This document shows positions 51,260 through 63,177 of a stretch of DNA of 64,000 bases, piece after piece. The notes under the pieces are model-generated. The model made no database searches, was not told the origin of the DNA, and saw only the letters and a list, made by a program, of their open reading frames with translations. The translations under genes and the position numbers were made by a program. Position 1 is the first letter of the stretch, and every line of letters begins with the position of its first letter. Source of the stretch: Tetrahymena thermophila SB210 (taxonomy: Eukaryota; Ciliophora; Oligohymenophorea; Hymenostomatida; Tetrahymenidae); NCBI RefSeq assembly GCF_000189635.1, contig NW_002476512.1:806001-870000 (forward strand), read 5' to 3'.

Positions 51260-51901
51260 TCAGAATGTGGCCAACATTTCAGTGTTGTTGGTATTTTTGT
51301 TTCTGTTGAAGACACTCTAAATGATTTCTTTTTCATCCCAGTTCTTAACGTTTTCTTCTTCATTTTCAGAAGATTCTTCTTTAATTATGTTAAGAGAGGG
51401 TTGGATGGCAGAAACACGGGTAGTTGCATGAGTGGAGGAACGTTTGAAATATTTTCTTCCATTACCCTCTAAAGGAGAATTAATTTTAACTTGTTTTTGA
51501 ATTTATTTGAGAGGACCATTAGCTTCCTCAAGTATTTTCAAACTAATGTTAAGATAAGGAGTTATGATTTTATTAGCAATATCATTATTTTAACCATAAG
51601 CATAAAAACTCATTTCAATTGCATTTTCAAAGCACTTTTGTGCTTTGTAGTGGTTTCCTGCAATATCTTAATTAATACGTCCCATTTCAATATATAATTC
51701 CATCATCTCTTAGTAATAGGAGTTTTCCTATCTGTATGTCTTAAGTAAATTAACTAATCTATTCATTTTCATAAGAGCTTGATTAAATTTTTCTTCTTTT
51801 TTAAGTAGCTCTATTTCATCTTTCACAATTTTAATAGCTTTTATTTGTTTTTCAGTCCTTTTGTTTTATGATGTTGATTTAGCGGTGGTACAATTTCCCA
51901 T
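51260..51901 (-). CDS. MGNC-start TPR-like helical protein
   Basis: Single exon, 213 aa, ATG at 51901 and TGA at 51260-51262. It starts MGNC, a good N-myristoylation (Gly2) plus palmitoylation (Cys4) context, so membrane anchoring is likely. Residues ~18-125 are all helical and include a tetratricopeptide-like hairpin: YYQEMMELYIEMGRINQD followed by AGNHYKAQKCFENAIEM (residues 62-97). The C-terminal third is Ser/Thr-rich then acidic (EESSENEEENVKNWDEKE). TPR hairpins bind partner proteins; the partner is unknown. Codon and base composition differ sharply from the flanking DNA, and the complementary strand shows shadow frames. I do not recognise a named family. Confidence 0.82.
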
Positions 51902-54900
51902 ATTTTCTTTCTTTTTTTATCTTTGTTTCTTAAGTTGTATTAGTTAGTTTGTTTTTCTGTGTGTTTGTTTGTTATAGATTTAAAACGAGTTTATCAATGA
52001 ATAATCAAATCAAATTTAAAATGGACAAGCAGAAAATATTTTTTTATTTGTATTGTTTTGATTGGAATTAGATTTAACTCTTTGTTTTAAAAAGGTGAAT
52101 TTTTTTTCCCTTCGTAATTATGGAAAACGTTCACAATTTATTTGAAAGTCTTTTTTTGTTTGTTTGTTTATTTATTTATTTTTCCTCTTTTTTTAAACAA
52201 GAGACTTTATGATTTTTTTGATTAAATTAATGTTTATAATTTTTAATGTACTAAATTTTGCCTTGTTATATTAATAAATTTAATTTAATTCTTAATATCT
52301 TAGCTTGCTTTTTGCTTTATTCTTTTTTAGTGTTCAATTATTTACGCTAACAATTTATATATTTAATTATAATTTAGTTAGGCGAAGCGAAGGAAGGGGT
52401 GGGTAAAAAAATTAGCTCTATAAGAATCTAATAAATTATATTTACTTTCTATTGATTTTGATATAATTACATTTATTCGTACTCCTTTTTGCGTATACCT
52501 ATAAAGAAAATTTATTAAAAGCTTATTGATTAATGATCAACTTTCTCTAAAAATTGTAAATTACACTTTCTTCTTAAAATTCATGCTATTTTTCTATTAA
52601 ACAAATCAATAAATTGCGAAATCATTATTTTTTTTTCTATGAAGTTTAAGATTATTGATTCGTTTTGGTATATCTAGATTCTATTAAGACTAATATCGGT
52701 CTATGTATGTATATATTCATTAATGATTGATTGCATGAATGCTTTATTATATATTAATGTCATAAAAATTACTTCAAACCTTTTCAGTACTATATCATTT
52801 TGGAATTTAATTAATTAGCCCTTATGTGAGTAGTGTTTGTTATAATATAATTGTACGAAAATACATTTTTTAAGCTTTAGTTTTTCAAACAAAGATATCT
52901 GAAAAATAATTACTCCAGCCAGCCTTTGTGTTTATTGATTAACTAACAATTAATATCAAATGAAAATATGTATAGTATTTTTAATATAAAGGGTCAAGCA
53001 AAATTATATTACTTTCTTATTTTTGAGGTTTGAAATTATTTATTGGCAAGAAGATCTTAAAAATATGAAAAAGGAAACATTTGGCTATAACATTGTTAAT
53101 AATTCTATGTTGGCTATCTGTGAATTGTCTATTTTAGGTTTTTTAATAATTAGGTAATTTTAGTTATTCAAGTGAATGAAGATTTATTTCTATTTGTAAA
53201 TTTGAACAATATTTATTTAAATAAGCAAATAAACAAACTGCTATAGACCGAATCGAAACAATATCTAAGTGAGAGCCTCTTTGTTTGTTTTTTTGTTATT
53301 TCTTTGTTTATTTTTATCTTCATTAACTTATTTATTTCTGAAGTGCACCCAGTAAAAGAAAATAATTGCCATCTAAAAACTTGTTTACATAGTTTTTAAA
53401 ATTAAAATAATTTAGAAAACAAGATTTTTACAAATATTTTCGAGAATTTCCTAAATTTAAATTAAAGATCTCCTTTGAAATTAACGAAAGATTAGAACAC
53501 ATAAACAAACACAAAATACAATGAATCATATTTTCTATATATTTTTCAATCAGATTTCAGGCTAAAATAGATTTTGCTATTGAAGGAGATTAAAGGAGTT
53601 TTTTGGAATAGATAATTACAATTAATTTTTCCAAAGCGAGATGATAGTAATTTACTTTTAATTTAAACAAAATTCGTTTTACATTCATATGATATAATTA
53701 TGCAAACAAAGAATATTTCTAGATTTTATTTAATTATTGCTATTCACTATTATTGTGATGTGTTTGTTGGATTAATTCTTAACAAAGGATTCTTTCTATT
53801 ATTATTTTATTCTTCCACTTCTAGATACAACAATATTTATTTTGAAATGTTGAATGAAGATTTAAGTTAACAAAATATTATAAGAATCTCATTCATAATT
53901 ACATGCATAACTAACTAAATAACTAACTAACTATAACTAATGGTTTTTAAGAAAAAGAGCAATTTAAAAGAAATTTAAATTTATTGTTCTAACGAAGTAT
54001 TTTTGGTTATTTTGTTTTTTATTGAAGCTGAAATTAAGTCAAGCCATCCCTAATTACTTAGGTTACTTCAAATAATGTTGATAATTTCTACGAATATTTT
54101 CCCCTGTTTTTTTTTAGTTTATTGTTAGTAATTATTAATCTGGATTTTATATAGATTCCAATTATCATAAAAAAGGCTGGCCTAAAATTTGAATAAAATC
54201 AAATTAAATGAATGTATGTAATTTAGCTGAACTTAAATATATTTACCTTAAAATAGCAGATATCTTTTTTATATAAATATCAATCACTGAATAGGTATGC
54301 ATTCTAACCTATATACTGTTTGAAAAATGATCTTATCTACAATGATATACTAACTCTAAATAGATTTTTATAGAAGTGGTAGGATTTATATCAAATTAAT
54401 TTATCATATATGTAAATAGCATCTAATAGAAACTATATAGAATACTCTTCTCAACGATGAAGTATATCTCAGATTCAAGCTATTTTCTTCCTTAAATTTA
54501 ATCAGTCCTTCAATCACAGCAATTAATTAGACGTAAAAGAAAAATCAATTATCCTTCAAAACCTATCTAAAGTTAAAGTACTGTACAATAACAAATTATT
54601 CGAGAACCAACCAGCATTTCCATAAAAACCAAATCTTATCACAAAAATTATACATATCAAAAAATTTAATTAGGATTTTTCTCCTCAAAAATAAATCATA
54701 AAATATAAAAAATAAAATATTTATTTCTTTTTTTTATTTTAAAGAGCCATTTTTAAATTGTGTTTTTACAAAATTTTTTATTAATTTTTGCAAAAAAAAT
54801 ATAAAATTTTCATTAGCTAATTTTTGAAAGAAAAAATAATTTATAATTTATTTTAAAATTTTAGAAATTGTTACTGAGATGTACAAATTTATTTCATTAG

Positions 54901-55158
54901 AATTAATTTATATTTTAATGAAAATAGTGATAAGAAAGCATTATATTTGATTTAAAGTGAATAATTAATTAATTTGATTCCTAGAAGATAATAATAAGTA
55001 ACAAACATCATTTTTTTCATTATAGAATTTTTTATTTTAATTGACCTAATTAAGTATTTAGCATCCATAAATTAGAAATTTACATTTAAATTTTCTTTAA
55101 TCTTGGTATAATTTAAAAAATATTACACAGAATGTAAGCAAAATAAATTAAATATTTT
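51902..55158. other. AT-rich stretch, no supported gene
   Basis: It holds a purine-rich pocket at 52381-52408 (GGCGAAGCGAAGG, then GGGGTGGG). A frame is open on the plus strand from about 53123 to 54230; it includes protein-like pockets (EVHPVKENNC; KYFREFLNLNQRSPLKL) but has no early ATG, no family match, and a length that chance can produce here. Another pocket at 54457-54690 (MKYISDSSYFLPQIQS) is open in two frames. None is annotated. Confidence 0.45.
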
Positions 55159-55555
55159 ATGGAATAGCTAAGTGTAACACTAAAAAGCTCAAGCTCTTAT
55201 ACTGAATTTAAAAAATTAGAAAGGTTCAAGGAAAAGCAGACTAAATTAAACAAACTAATTAATAGGACAAATTTAGTTAAGTTACATGCAAATATTAGGT
55301 AAGAAGTAAATAAAATTTTCTCAACAATAAAATGAAAAATAAATATGTCAGATACTTCAAAAATAATAAATTTTCACCAAAAAAAAAAACTTATTCATAT
55401 TTGTAAATTATAAAAGAGGAGTAAGAAAATCGGTAGATTATTCTCAAATTTGTAACATATTTCTATATTAATTAGTAACAAATCATTTAAATTAAAAAAA
55501 ACTAAATATTTAAAATTTAAAAAATTATTGTGTTAGGTTACAAATCCAAAAATGA
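55159..55555 (+). CDS. Tentative two-exon small gene
   Basis: Exon 1 55159-55298 encodes MEQLSVTLKSSSSYTEFKK and a Lys-rich continuation, ending at a GTAAGA donor. Exon 2 55417-55555, after ATAAAAG, begins GVRKSVDYSQICNIF and ends at TGA. The 118-nt phase-2 intron keeps frame, total 92 aa. Exon 1 looks coding; exon 2 is less convincing. No family is recognised. Confidence 0.35.
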
Positions 55556-56279
55556 ATGAAAGATGAATGAATAAATTTGTTCATAAGTTCTTATTTCAAA
55601 TTATATAATTATCTAAAAAAAATACTTGAATACCTATATGTATGCTAATAATTGAAGTCTATGAATATTAATTTAGTTATGTTAAGCTGAAATTGTATAA
55701 CCAATGGATATGGATGGATGCATGCATAATATATATTGCTTGCATATTAGTATTTACGTATTCAATATACTTTTCTTCTATAAATTAAACAAATATTATA
55801 AATTTAAATGACTTCTTTATTGATATAATCACCATCCAGTCAGATGATAAAATCTAATATTTCTTATTATTGCATTAGTATTATTTATTAAATGGTTTCG
55901 GACTTATTAAAAACCAACCAGCGATAGACATACCTATATACATACTTATGCATATAAACTTTAGGATATTAAAAAGGCTCATTCTTACATATAATTAATA
56001 GTATTTGAAACAAATGCAATTACAAAAGATTTATAAGATTCATGAATATATTAAATAGAAAAATTTAATTTAAAAGTGTTTTCATTTGTTTGAATACTGA
56101 TAAATATATATTCATAAATTTATTTACTTTTACTTGATTACTTTTATTTTAATATATTTTTCTTTATTTTGCAATATAATCGCAAATCTAAATTTTCTTT
56201 CAGAGTACTAGCTTAGTTGCTTTTAAATTGGTTAAATCCAGCATTTATCTGCTTTTAAATCTAGCATATTTATAAACAA
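55556..56279. other. Spacer upstream of the JTB-like gene
   Basis: AT-rich, with ATGGATGGATGCATGCAT-like simple sequence near 55709-55727. No gene is seen. Confidence 0.65.
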
Positions 56280-56696
56280 ATGAGAGCTCCAATTCAATTT
56301 GTTTCTTTCCTTATTCTTATGTCAATTTTTATCATTTTTTGCGAAGGAAAGAGCGAAGATTAAGTAAATGTTGATTCTGAAGAATATAAATAAGTAAATT
56401 GCATTCTATTAGACTCATGTCGTGAGTGCTCGTACTAGGAACTAAAGTAAATAGCTGAATGCAAGTAAAACTCATTTATATACACAAATAAATGCTATTA
56501 CTAAAATGTAAAAGACGAAAATGACAGCTTCGAAGAAATGGAATATCATGCTTGTGCAGATAAAGATACAAAACTCTTTAAAAATAGTCATTACTTTTTT
56601 ATTTTTATATTGATTGGATTTTTGGTATCAATGTATTCACTAAACTAGAAAAAGTACGAAATAGAAAACTAGTGGTTCCTTTCATTGAAAAAGTGA
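56280..56696 (+). CDS. JTB-like type I membrane protein
   Basis: Single exon, 138 aa, ATG 56280 and TGA 56694-56696. Residues 1-22 form a signal peptide. The luminal domain has six cysteines (C41, C47, C50, C61, C72, C92) in the order of the JTB (jumping translocation breakpoint) family: CREC, then AEC about ten residues on, then a FIYTNKC strand and a final Cys before the membrane. One TM helix follows (about 105-120) and a short basic tail (QKKYEIENQWFLSLKK). JTB proteins are small type I membrane proteins of many eukaryotes, linked to cell division and mitochondria or secretory membranes in animals; the role here is not known. The family call rests on the Cys spacing and topology. Confidence 0.7.
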
Positions 56697-57545
56697 TAAG
56701 ACATTTCAAATATATGTTCCTAAGTAACCTTAATTGATACATAAAAACTATCCATTAATTTCAAAATATCTTCAAACGATTTATATTGATATAAGTATGT
56801 AAATTAATTGATTAATTATAAGACAAATCAGCTTACTGCTTAGGAAAAATAAATATTCAGCTTTATCTAACATAAGAGCTATTATATAAGCTCGATTCAT
56901 AACTTATTATATTAAGGATTCTAAATTAATCCAATCTATTATCGAGCTAGCCTTGGCTATTACAAATTAATAATTATATTTATATATATATATATATATA
57001 TATAAATATAAATGCAAGTATTAAGTTTTCTCTTTATTTTTTAAAAATTAATTTCAAAACCAAAGCAGAATTCTAAATAAAATTTTTGCATTTACTTTTT
57101 TTTTCTTGTAAATTTGATTAATTAGCTATTCTATTCTATTCCATTTTGATTAACAATAAATTCCTTGTAAAGAAAGGGAGGGGTAAGAGAGATTATAATA
57201 TTAAAAAAAGAAAATTATATCGTCGACTATCTGAAAAACTATTTGTAAAAAAAGTTATTATTAGATATGAGAATAAACAATACTATATAAAGATATAATT
57301 TTTAAATCAATGAGCATTCATTCATTCATTCTTGGTTGATTGATTATCATTTGATAATAATCAATCGAACAAATCTAGAAACTAATATGAAAAATCAAAA
57401 CCATTTACTGATATAAAATTTTTTGAATTTTTACATAAAAAATATTAAATTTCTATTGCCACTATTTAACTAGAACAAAATCTATTTCTTTAGCCATGGC
57501 ATGGAATGCTTTTTGTCATTTAGTTTACATTTAAAAGTAAAGTAA
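56697..57545. other. Spacer with (AT)n tract
   Basis: It contains an (AT)n run at about 56980-57003 and a purine-rich pocket near 57172-57192 (AAAGAAAGGGAGGGGTAAGA). No gene is seen. Confidence 0.65.
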
Positions 57546-57899
57546 ATGACGATTGTTTATGAATTTAAAATAATTAAATTACTACATTTTGATTACTTAA
57601 TGCCAAAACCTAATGCTAATGAAGCAGGAGGAATTATTAATGATGAAAGGGATAATGATTTTTCCCTAGACTAAAAATGGGTAAAAAGCTAATGCAAACA
57701 AAACTCTTCTGAATCAAATTTATTTTTGCTGATTTAATAAAAAATATTCAGAAAATAATAACTTATTTTGAATTAAGTTATAAAAAGTATTTTTCTATTT
57801 GAATTAGAAAACAAATAATAAGCAAATGGCTTAAATAAATTTTACTTATATGAAATTAAATTTTTATTTTAGTTAGGTTTAGTTAAGTAAGCAAACTGA
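57546..57899 (+). CDS. Tentative small gene
   Basis: Open frame of 117 aa, ATG 57546, TGA 57897-57899. Residues 1-60 look coding, with many Asp, Glu, Gly and Pro codons (DYLMPKPNANEAGGIINDER, then DNDFSLDQKWVKSQC). The second half is AT-rich and may include an unrecognised intron. No family is recognised. Confidence 0.38.
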
Positions 57900-58234
57900 G
57901 TATTCTACCTCACTAAAATTATTAGCTAATTATAAAAATATATTAAGGTAAGTATTTACTGATATAATTTTAATCTAAGAGAACATTAGATCAACTTTAC
58001 TGATTGATATTCAAAAAAATTAGGCTAAATATAATAAATGCTTATAGGGCAAATATTATTTTCATTCTTTTTTTAATTAAATTTCATCTAGTATTTCTCC
58101 CATATCTAATAATAAATAAATAAATAAGTAAATTTTTTTTCTTCTATTTTAAGAATTAGAAAGTTTCGAACTACTTACTTACTTACCCTAAGATATTTAT
58201 AATTAAATTATATATAGCTTGAAACTGCTTATTT
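57900..58234. other. Short spacer
   Basis: AT-rich, with an AATA run near 58111-58128 and a TTAC run near 58174-58187. Nothing else seen. Confidence 0.65.
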
Positions 58235-58477
58235 ATGAAGAGAATACCAGGCAGTAGTCCTAACGCAGAAGACTTTAATTAATTTACCAAATAACTAAAT
58301 ACAAGCTAAATAAAAGAATACTTAAACTACAAATAATTTAGCTAATTCACAAACTTCAAAGTCTTCATTTTTTATAATTATTTAATTTAGTAGATTAAAT
58401 GTGTCTATCCGCACCAATTAATTCAAACCATTAAAATTCAAATTTTTTCTATTCATTTTATCCAATTTTATCTTTGA
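58235..58477 (+). CDS. Tentative small gene
   Basis: Open frame of 80 aa, ATG 58235, TGA 58475-58477. The first ~35 residues are coding-like (MKRIPGSSPNAEDFNQFTKQ); the remainder is Ile/Phe/Gln-rich as in random AT-rich DNA, so an intron may start within it. No family is recognised. Confidence 0.3.
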
Positions 58478-61400
58478 CTATCGAATTATAATAAATTAAA
58501 GTATTTAAAACATATTTTTATCACCATAAATATAATATTATAATTAATATCAAAAATCTCGAATTATGCTAAACTTTTAACTTATTTAATTCAAAAAACA
58601 AATAGAGTTTATAATAATCTCAAATAAAAATTATAAATATTTGTTTATGTATATAAATTAAGCAAATAAAAAGGCAAATATTATCAATTGTTTTTGTAAA
58701 TAAATGTAAATTCAACAAATGCCTTTTTACAAAGTTATCTTTGAATCAACTAGTTTTTTAATAAAGCAAATGAGTAAGCACACAAACTATCTCATCAAAT
58801 ATTTATTAAAATCTAACTAAAAAGCTATTTCTAAAATATACTCCTTTTAAAAGTGTATTGTACATATGTATATTTTATTTAGAAAATAAATCCATTAAAA
58901 GGAATTAACAAAATATTAAAATAGATCTAATTAATTTTATCAATTTGAAATGCGTTATGACTATGATCTTATTTGAAGATAATAATTATTATAATAATAG
59001 CTTATTTTATTTATCAAATTATATTGTAAAATTAAATATAATATACTAGCAAAATTTTTCATTTTATTAAAATTAGTAACTTAATAAAAAAAAAAACTAA
59101 TGCGTTAAGATATAAATGCATACATACATACATAAATACATTCATACATTCGAGCTTGAAAACTTTATCAAATTAATCTGAAAAACTACATTCTTGATTT
59201 TCAAATAAATACCTTTATTTTTAAATGCTTTTTGGTTTTATTTAATCAATTATACTATTTTTGAATATATTCCAAAAAAACAAAGTAAAATTTTAAATCC
59301 AAATTTCATAAAAATTTTAGTTGTAGTGACATTTCTTTAAAAACATAACTTTTTACTATAGCTACAGAAATTATTCATAATATTTAACAGAAAGATTTTT
59401 TAAAATAGAACAAAGTATTCTTTTCATTTGTCTACATACTTTTTGAAACTGTAAATTATAAAATAATTAATTGGTAATATTACAAAAACAAAATTTATTC
59501 TAATAGTAAAACACACACCTACAATACATACATAATACACATGCTTTCTTAATAAAATAATCTTATATAAATTCCAGATAGTTTTAGTTTAATACAAAAG
59601 ATTATTTGAATAAAATCAATCTTAAATTCTATTTATGAAAATTGTGTGAAAAATTTAACTGTTTCATTTTCAAACAAAATTTAAAGAAAATGAAATAAAT
59701 TGAATTTCCTTTTGAATATTTTTAAGGAGCTCAAAAATAAATAAAAAGATATTGTATTGGTTTTAAAAGTTATTTTAGATGTAATAATGTTTCTTTGTAT
59801 GTGTAAAGCTTATTACTATTACCATACAAACTACTCAAATTATTTATTTACCTTTAAAAAACTTCAAAAATAGTAAAAAGTTAATTTTAATTTGAGATCT
59901 TTCCTTTGAAACTGTAAATTATAAAAAGATTAATTGGTTGCATTCCCTAAGAAATTTTATTTAAAAAACAGCATTTACTTACTTAGTTGCCTATTATATG
60001 GTTATCTTAATAAATTAACCTTACCTAAATTAAAGATAGTATAAAAAAACACAAAAGATTATAGTTCGAGTCAAATCAGCTTTTATTTTTAATTTTGTTT
60101 AATTACAGTTTCAATGAAAATTGTGTGAAATTCAATATGAAAATTAAAAATTTTTCTTTATTAAAAGCAATTTTATTTAAAGAAAGTAGTTTTGATTTTG
60201 TTTCAGATGGATTTCATTCTGAATACTTTTTAAGACCTCAAAATTAGAATAGAGAGATTATTTATTATATTATTTATCTTATGAAAAATGTTAGCTGCAA
60301 GAATTTTTGTTTATAATATAATTTCTATTGTCATTGTCAAGGAAAATAGTGAATTTATTTAATTTAGAATTTCTAAAAATAGAAGAAGCTTAATTATTAA
60401 TTGATATCTTGCTTTTTGAAGCTGTAAATTATTCAAAATTTATTTGCAAAAGAAAATTGATTTAAGTCTATCATAATTAACTTCTATTCGGTTAGGTAAA
60501 ATATTTAGTCCTACTTAAGCCATAGATATTATTTATAAAATACAGAACAATAGTTTAAATATAATAAATCTTGATTATTTAATTTATCTAATTATATTTA
60601 AAGTGAAAATTATGTGAATATCAGCAATTTTAATATTTCATTTTCAAGTCAATCTTATAATATAAATATAAGGTAAATATATTTTTTTAGAGCTTAATTT
60701 ACTTACTTATTTACTTCTAATGTATTTTAACAACTTAAAAAAGAAGAAATTTTACTCTGTATTTCATAAAAAATGTTAGCTGTAGTAATGTTTTTTTAGA
60801 TAAAAATGTTTATTAATATTATCACTGAAAATTTAATTTAGAGGATTTATAAAAATAGAAGAAATTTAATATTAATTAATGCTGTAAATTATAAAAATGA
60901 ATTTGTTATATTACCAAGAGAATATTAATTTAGCCAATTAAAAATATTTGCCGTTCAATTACTTTAATAAATTAGTGTTATGCTTATTATAAATTATATA
61001 GGATAGATTTTTCGAGTAAAATATTTCTTGGTTGATTAATTACTACTTTTATCTATTTATTTGCATTCAAAATGAAGATTATAAAAATTAAGTACGAAAT
61101 AGTTAAATATTTCATGACCACAAAACAATTTTATTTAAAGATAAAGTTTTGATTTTGTTGGCAAGCTAAATTTATTTTTTTTGTATTTAAAAAGTTCACA
61201 AAGTACAAAGAAATTTCTGTTTGTTTTTAACAAAAAATATTTTGCTGCCATTTTTAATTTTAAATTATAAATGTAAAGTTAGTTATTGCAATTATCTTAG
61301 AAATAATTGAAGTTATTTGATGAGTAATCTTACTAAAAAATTAATATAATTGAAGATGTATTTTAATAAGAAACATTATTTTTTTAAATAAGTAAACTAA

Positions 61401-62213
61401 TTTGCAATATCACTAAAAAAATTAAGTGATTTAACTAGCTTTTTAATTAACTAATTTATGAATTTCCTTCCTTCCTTTAGATTATCTTAATAAAATAGGC
61501 TTGCGTAGTTTACAGAAAATATAAATAAATACAATTAATTAATAATCATGAGTAAAATCCTGATAGCTAAATTTGTATGATTACATTTAATATAATGAGT
61601 TTGGTTTGTAATCTGTAAGAAAAAACTAGGAGAAATTAATTCGTGGCAATTTTGTAGTGTAAAATATTTAATTAAATCTAATTTTGTTCTAGTCTTAAAA
61701 CGATTCAAGCAACTAACAGTAATTTAGTCTAGTTAGCCAGATAGCTAGCTAGCTATCTTGCTAGCAATTAATATTTTTATCTACCCCTTCCTTTCAATTA
61801 TTATCTATAAGTTCTTTGAATTTCTGTTACCAATTTGTAATGTCCTATGAATTAATTAATTAGTATGATTGATTTATTATTTATTTATTAATTTAAATCT
61901 AAATATACTTCCATAGAAAAATTCATGTAATCATTCACTTCTTTCTATGAAGAATCGCCAACTTACATGTAAACTTTCTGGAGAGTGTCTATTTTCTATT
62001 TGAATTTATTAAATAAAGTATTAAATTAAGGATTTCTTTAATAGCTAACAAAATAAATATTTATTTGCTTCTTATTATCTTGCTTCTCACTTAATGAATA
62101 TTGAGAAGCTGAATGCAAAAAAAAAATGTTAAATTTCTTGATAAAATTTTAATTTCTATCAAAATATTTTTGTTTGTAAATAATATCGAATGAGTGACTA
62201 TTTAAAATAAAAA
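58478..62213. other. AT-rich stretch with long degenerate tandem repeat
   Basis: No gene is supported. The main content is the five-copy repeat annotated at 59300-61290. A TAGC-rich run lies at about 61735-61766. Confidence 0.65.
59300..61290. repeat. Five-copy degenerate tandem repeat, period ~460-510 bp
   Basis: The element CTGTAAATTAT recurs at 59449, 59912, 60422 and 60882 (spacings 463, 510, 460). A second element of the form AAAATGTTAGCTGTAGTAATG recurs at about 59307, 59770, 60283, 60767 and 61228. A third, TGAAAATTGTGTGAA-like, recurs at about 59636, 60115, 60603 and 61071, followed by TTTATTTAAAGAAA-like sequence. The order of elements is the same in each copy. There is no shared open frame, so this is a noncoding satellite-like block. 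Confidence 0.8.
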
Positions 62214-63177
62214 TCAACAAATTTATTTATTTAGCATCTTTTTAACAAATATTTCTTTCATCTCAAACAAAATAAGTTCGAACTAAAAAATTAAATTCAA
62301 ATTTACATTTTAACTAATTAACAAATATAATTTATTTTCTAAAACTAAATTAATTACCTATATCATATTTTCAATATATTCTTTTCCCTAACTAATAATT
62401 TGGTCGAGGGATTCTTTATCCTTCTCATCTCTAACTTACTAGGAGCTGGGACATCTCTTGAGGAATTGGTCACAAATTTTGCTATGTTTATCAATAGCCT
62501 AAATCATGTATTCTGAGTCTGAAAATACTTTATAAATATCACTACATAATTGATCTTCCTATTTAACACAAATAAATAATTAATTAATTATTAAATTATT
62601 TTATTCTTAATAATATTATTAATTAATTACATTAACAATTTAATAGTTAACAAGGAAAGTTTTAGTGTACTTTCCTTCTTTATCTTTTTCTCCATAGTAC
62701 TTTTAATATTATTCCTTTAAGTCCTTGTAGTAAGGTCCCTTTAATTATTAGAAATTAATATATTTTATTTTTAATCTAGACTAATAATAAAAGAGAGTTA
62801 ATTACGACAATACTTTTGAGTTTTTCACAAAATTCAGGATGATATATCTTATCGCTTTTCCATCTATCTACTATTTGGACAACTTTCTTAATTGTATCAA
62901 AAACTTCAGTTGATCTATTTTTTTAGAAATTTTAAGCTAATTTGGAATAAAATTATTTTTAATTACTCGCAGATTTATCTGACAATATCTTTAAGCTTAG
63001 CGCCAAATGATTTAACGAAGTATGAGCTTTATTTTCTTTAAGACTCCATAAAAATCTCGTGAATTGAATAAAAGAAATAAATCTTTTTATCTTTTCTAGC
63101 CTTAGTGAAGTATTAAATGAAAACTTCTGTAATTTCAGGTGCTTGCTTATCATATTAACAGCAATACTAAGAAACAT
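62214..63177 (-). CDS. Four-exon gene, unknown helical protein
   Basis: Exons 62806-63177, 62631-62738, 62358-62558 and 62214-62282; 249 aa. All introns are phase 0 (67, 72 and 75 nt) with GTAATTAA-type donors and AAAG/ATAG/TTAG acceptors. Exons 2 and 3 are clearly coding (KDLKEQYQKYYGEKDKEGK; EDQLCSDIYKVFSDSEYM; RDEKDKESLDQIISQGKEY). The start is the first in-frame ATG; the first ~45 residues are less coding-like, so the true start may lie downstream at residue 9. The protein is charged and helical throughout, with FDTIKKVVQIVDRWKSDK and HSKICDQFLKRCP as distinctive segments. No named family is recognised. Confidence 0.65.

Noticed and set aside
52640-52830. Two short exon-like pieces with a GTATGT donor and TTTTCAG acceptor
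   Set aside because: They would give only ~36 residues; consistent with chance splice-like motifs.
53123-54230. Open frame of ~370 codons on the plus strand in the ciliate code
   Set aside because: With TGA as the only stop and ~10% G, a handful of frames this long are expected by chance in 64 kb. It has no early ATG, no family match and mostly random-like composition.
54457-54690. Protein-like pocket starting MKYISDSSYF
   Set aside because: Two overlapping frames are open and equally plausible, and neither continues into a convincing exon.
60055-60085. tRNA T-loop-like GTTCGAGTC
   Set aside because: Flanking bases do not pair into a T stem and no other tRNA arms are present.
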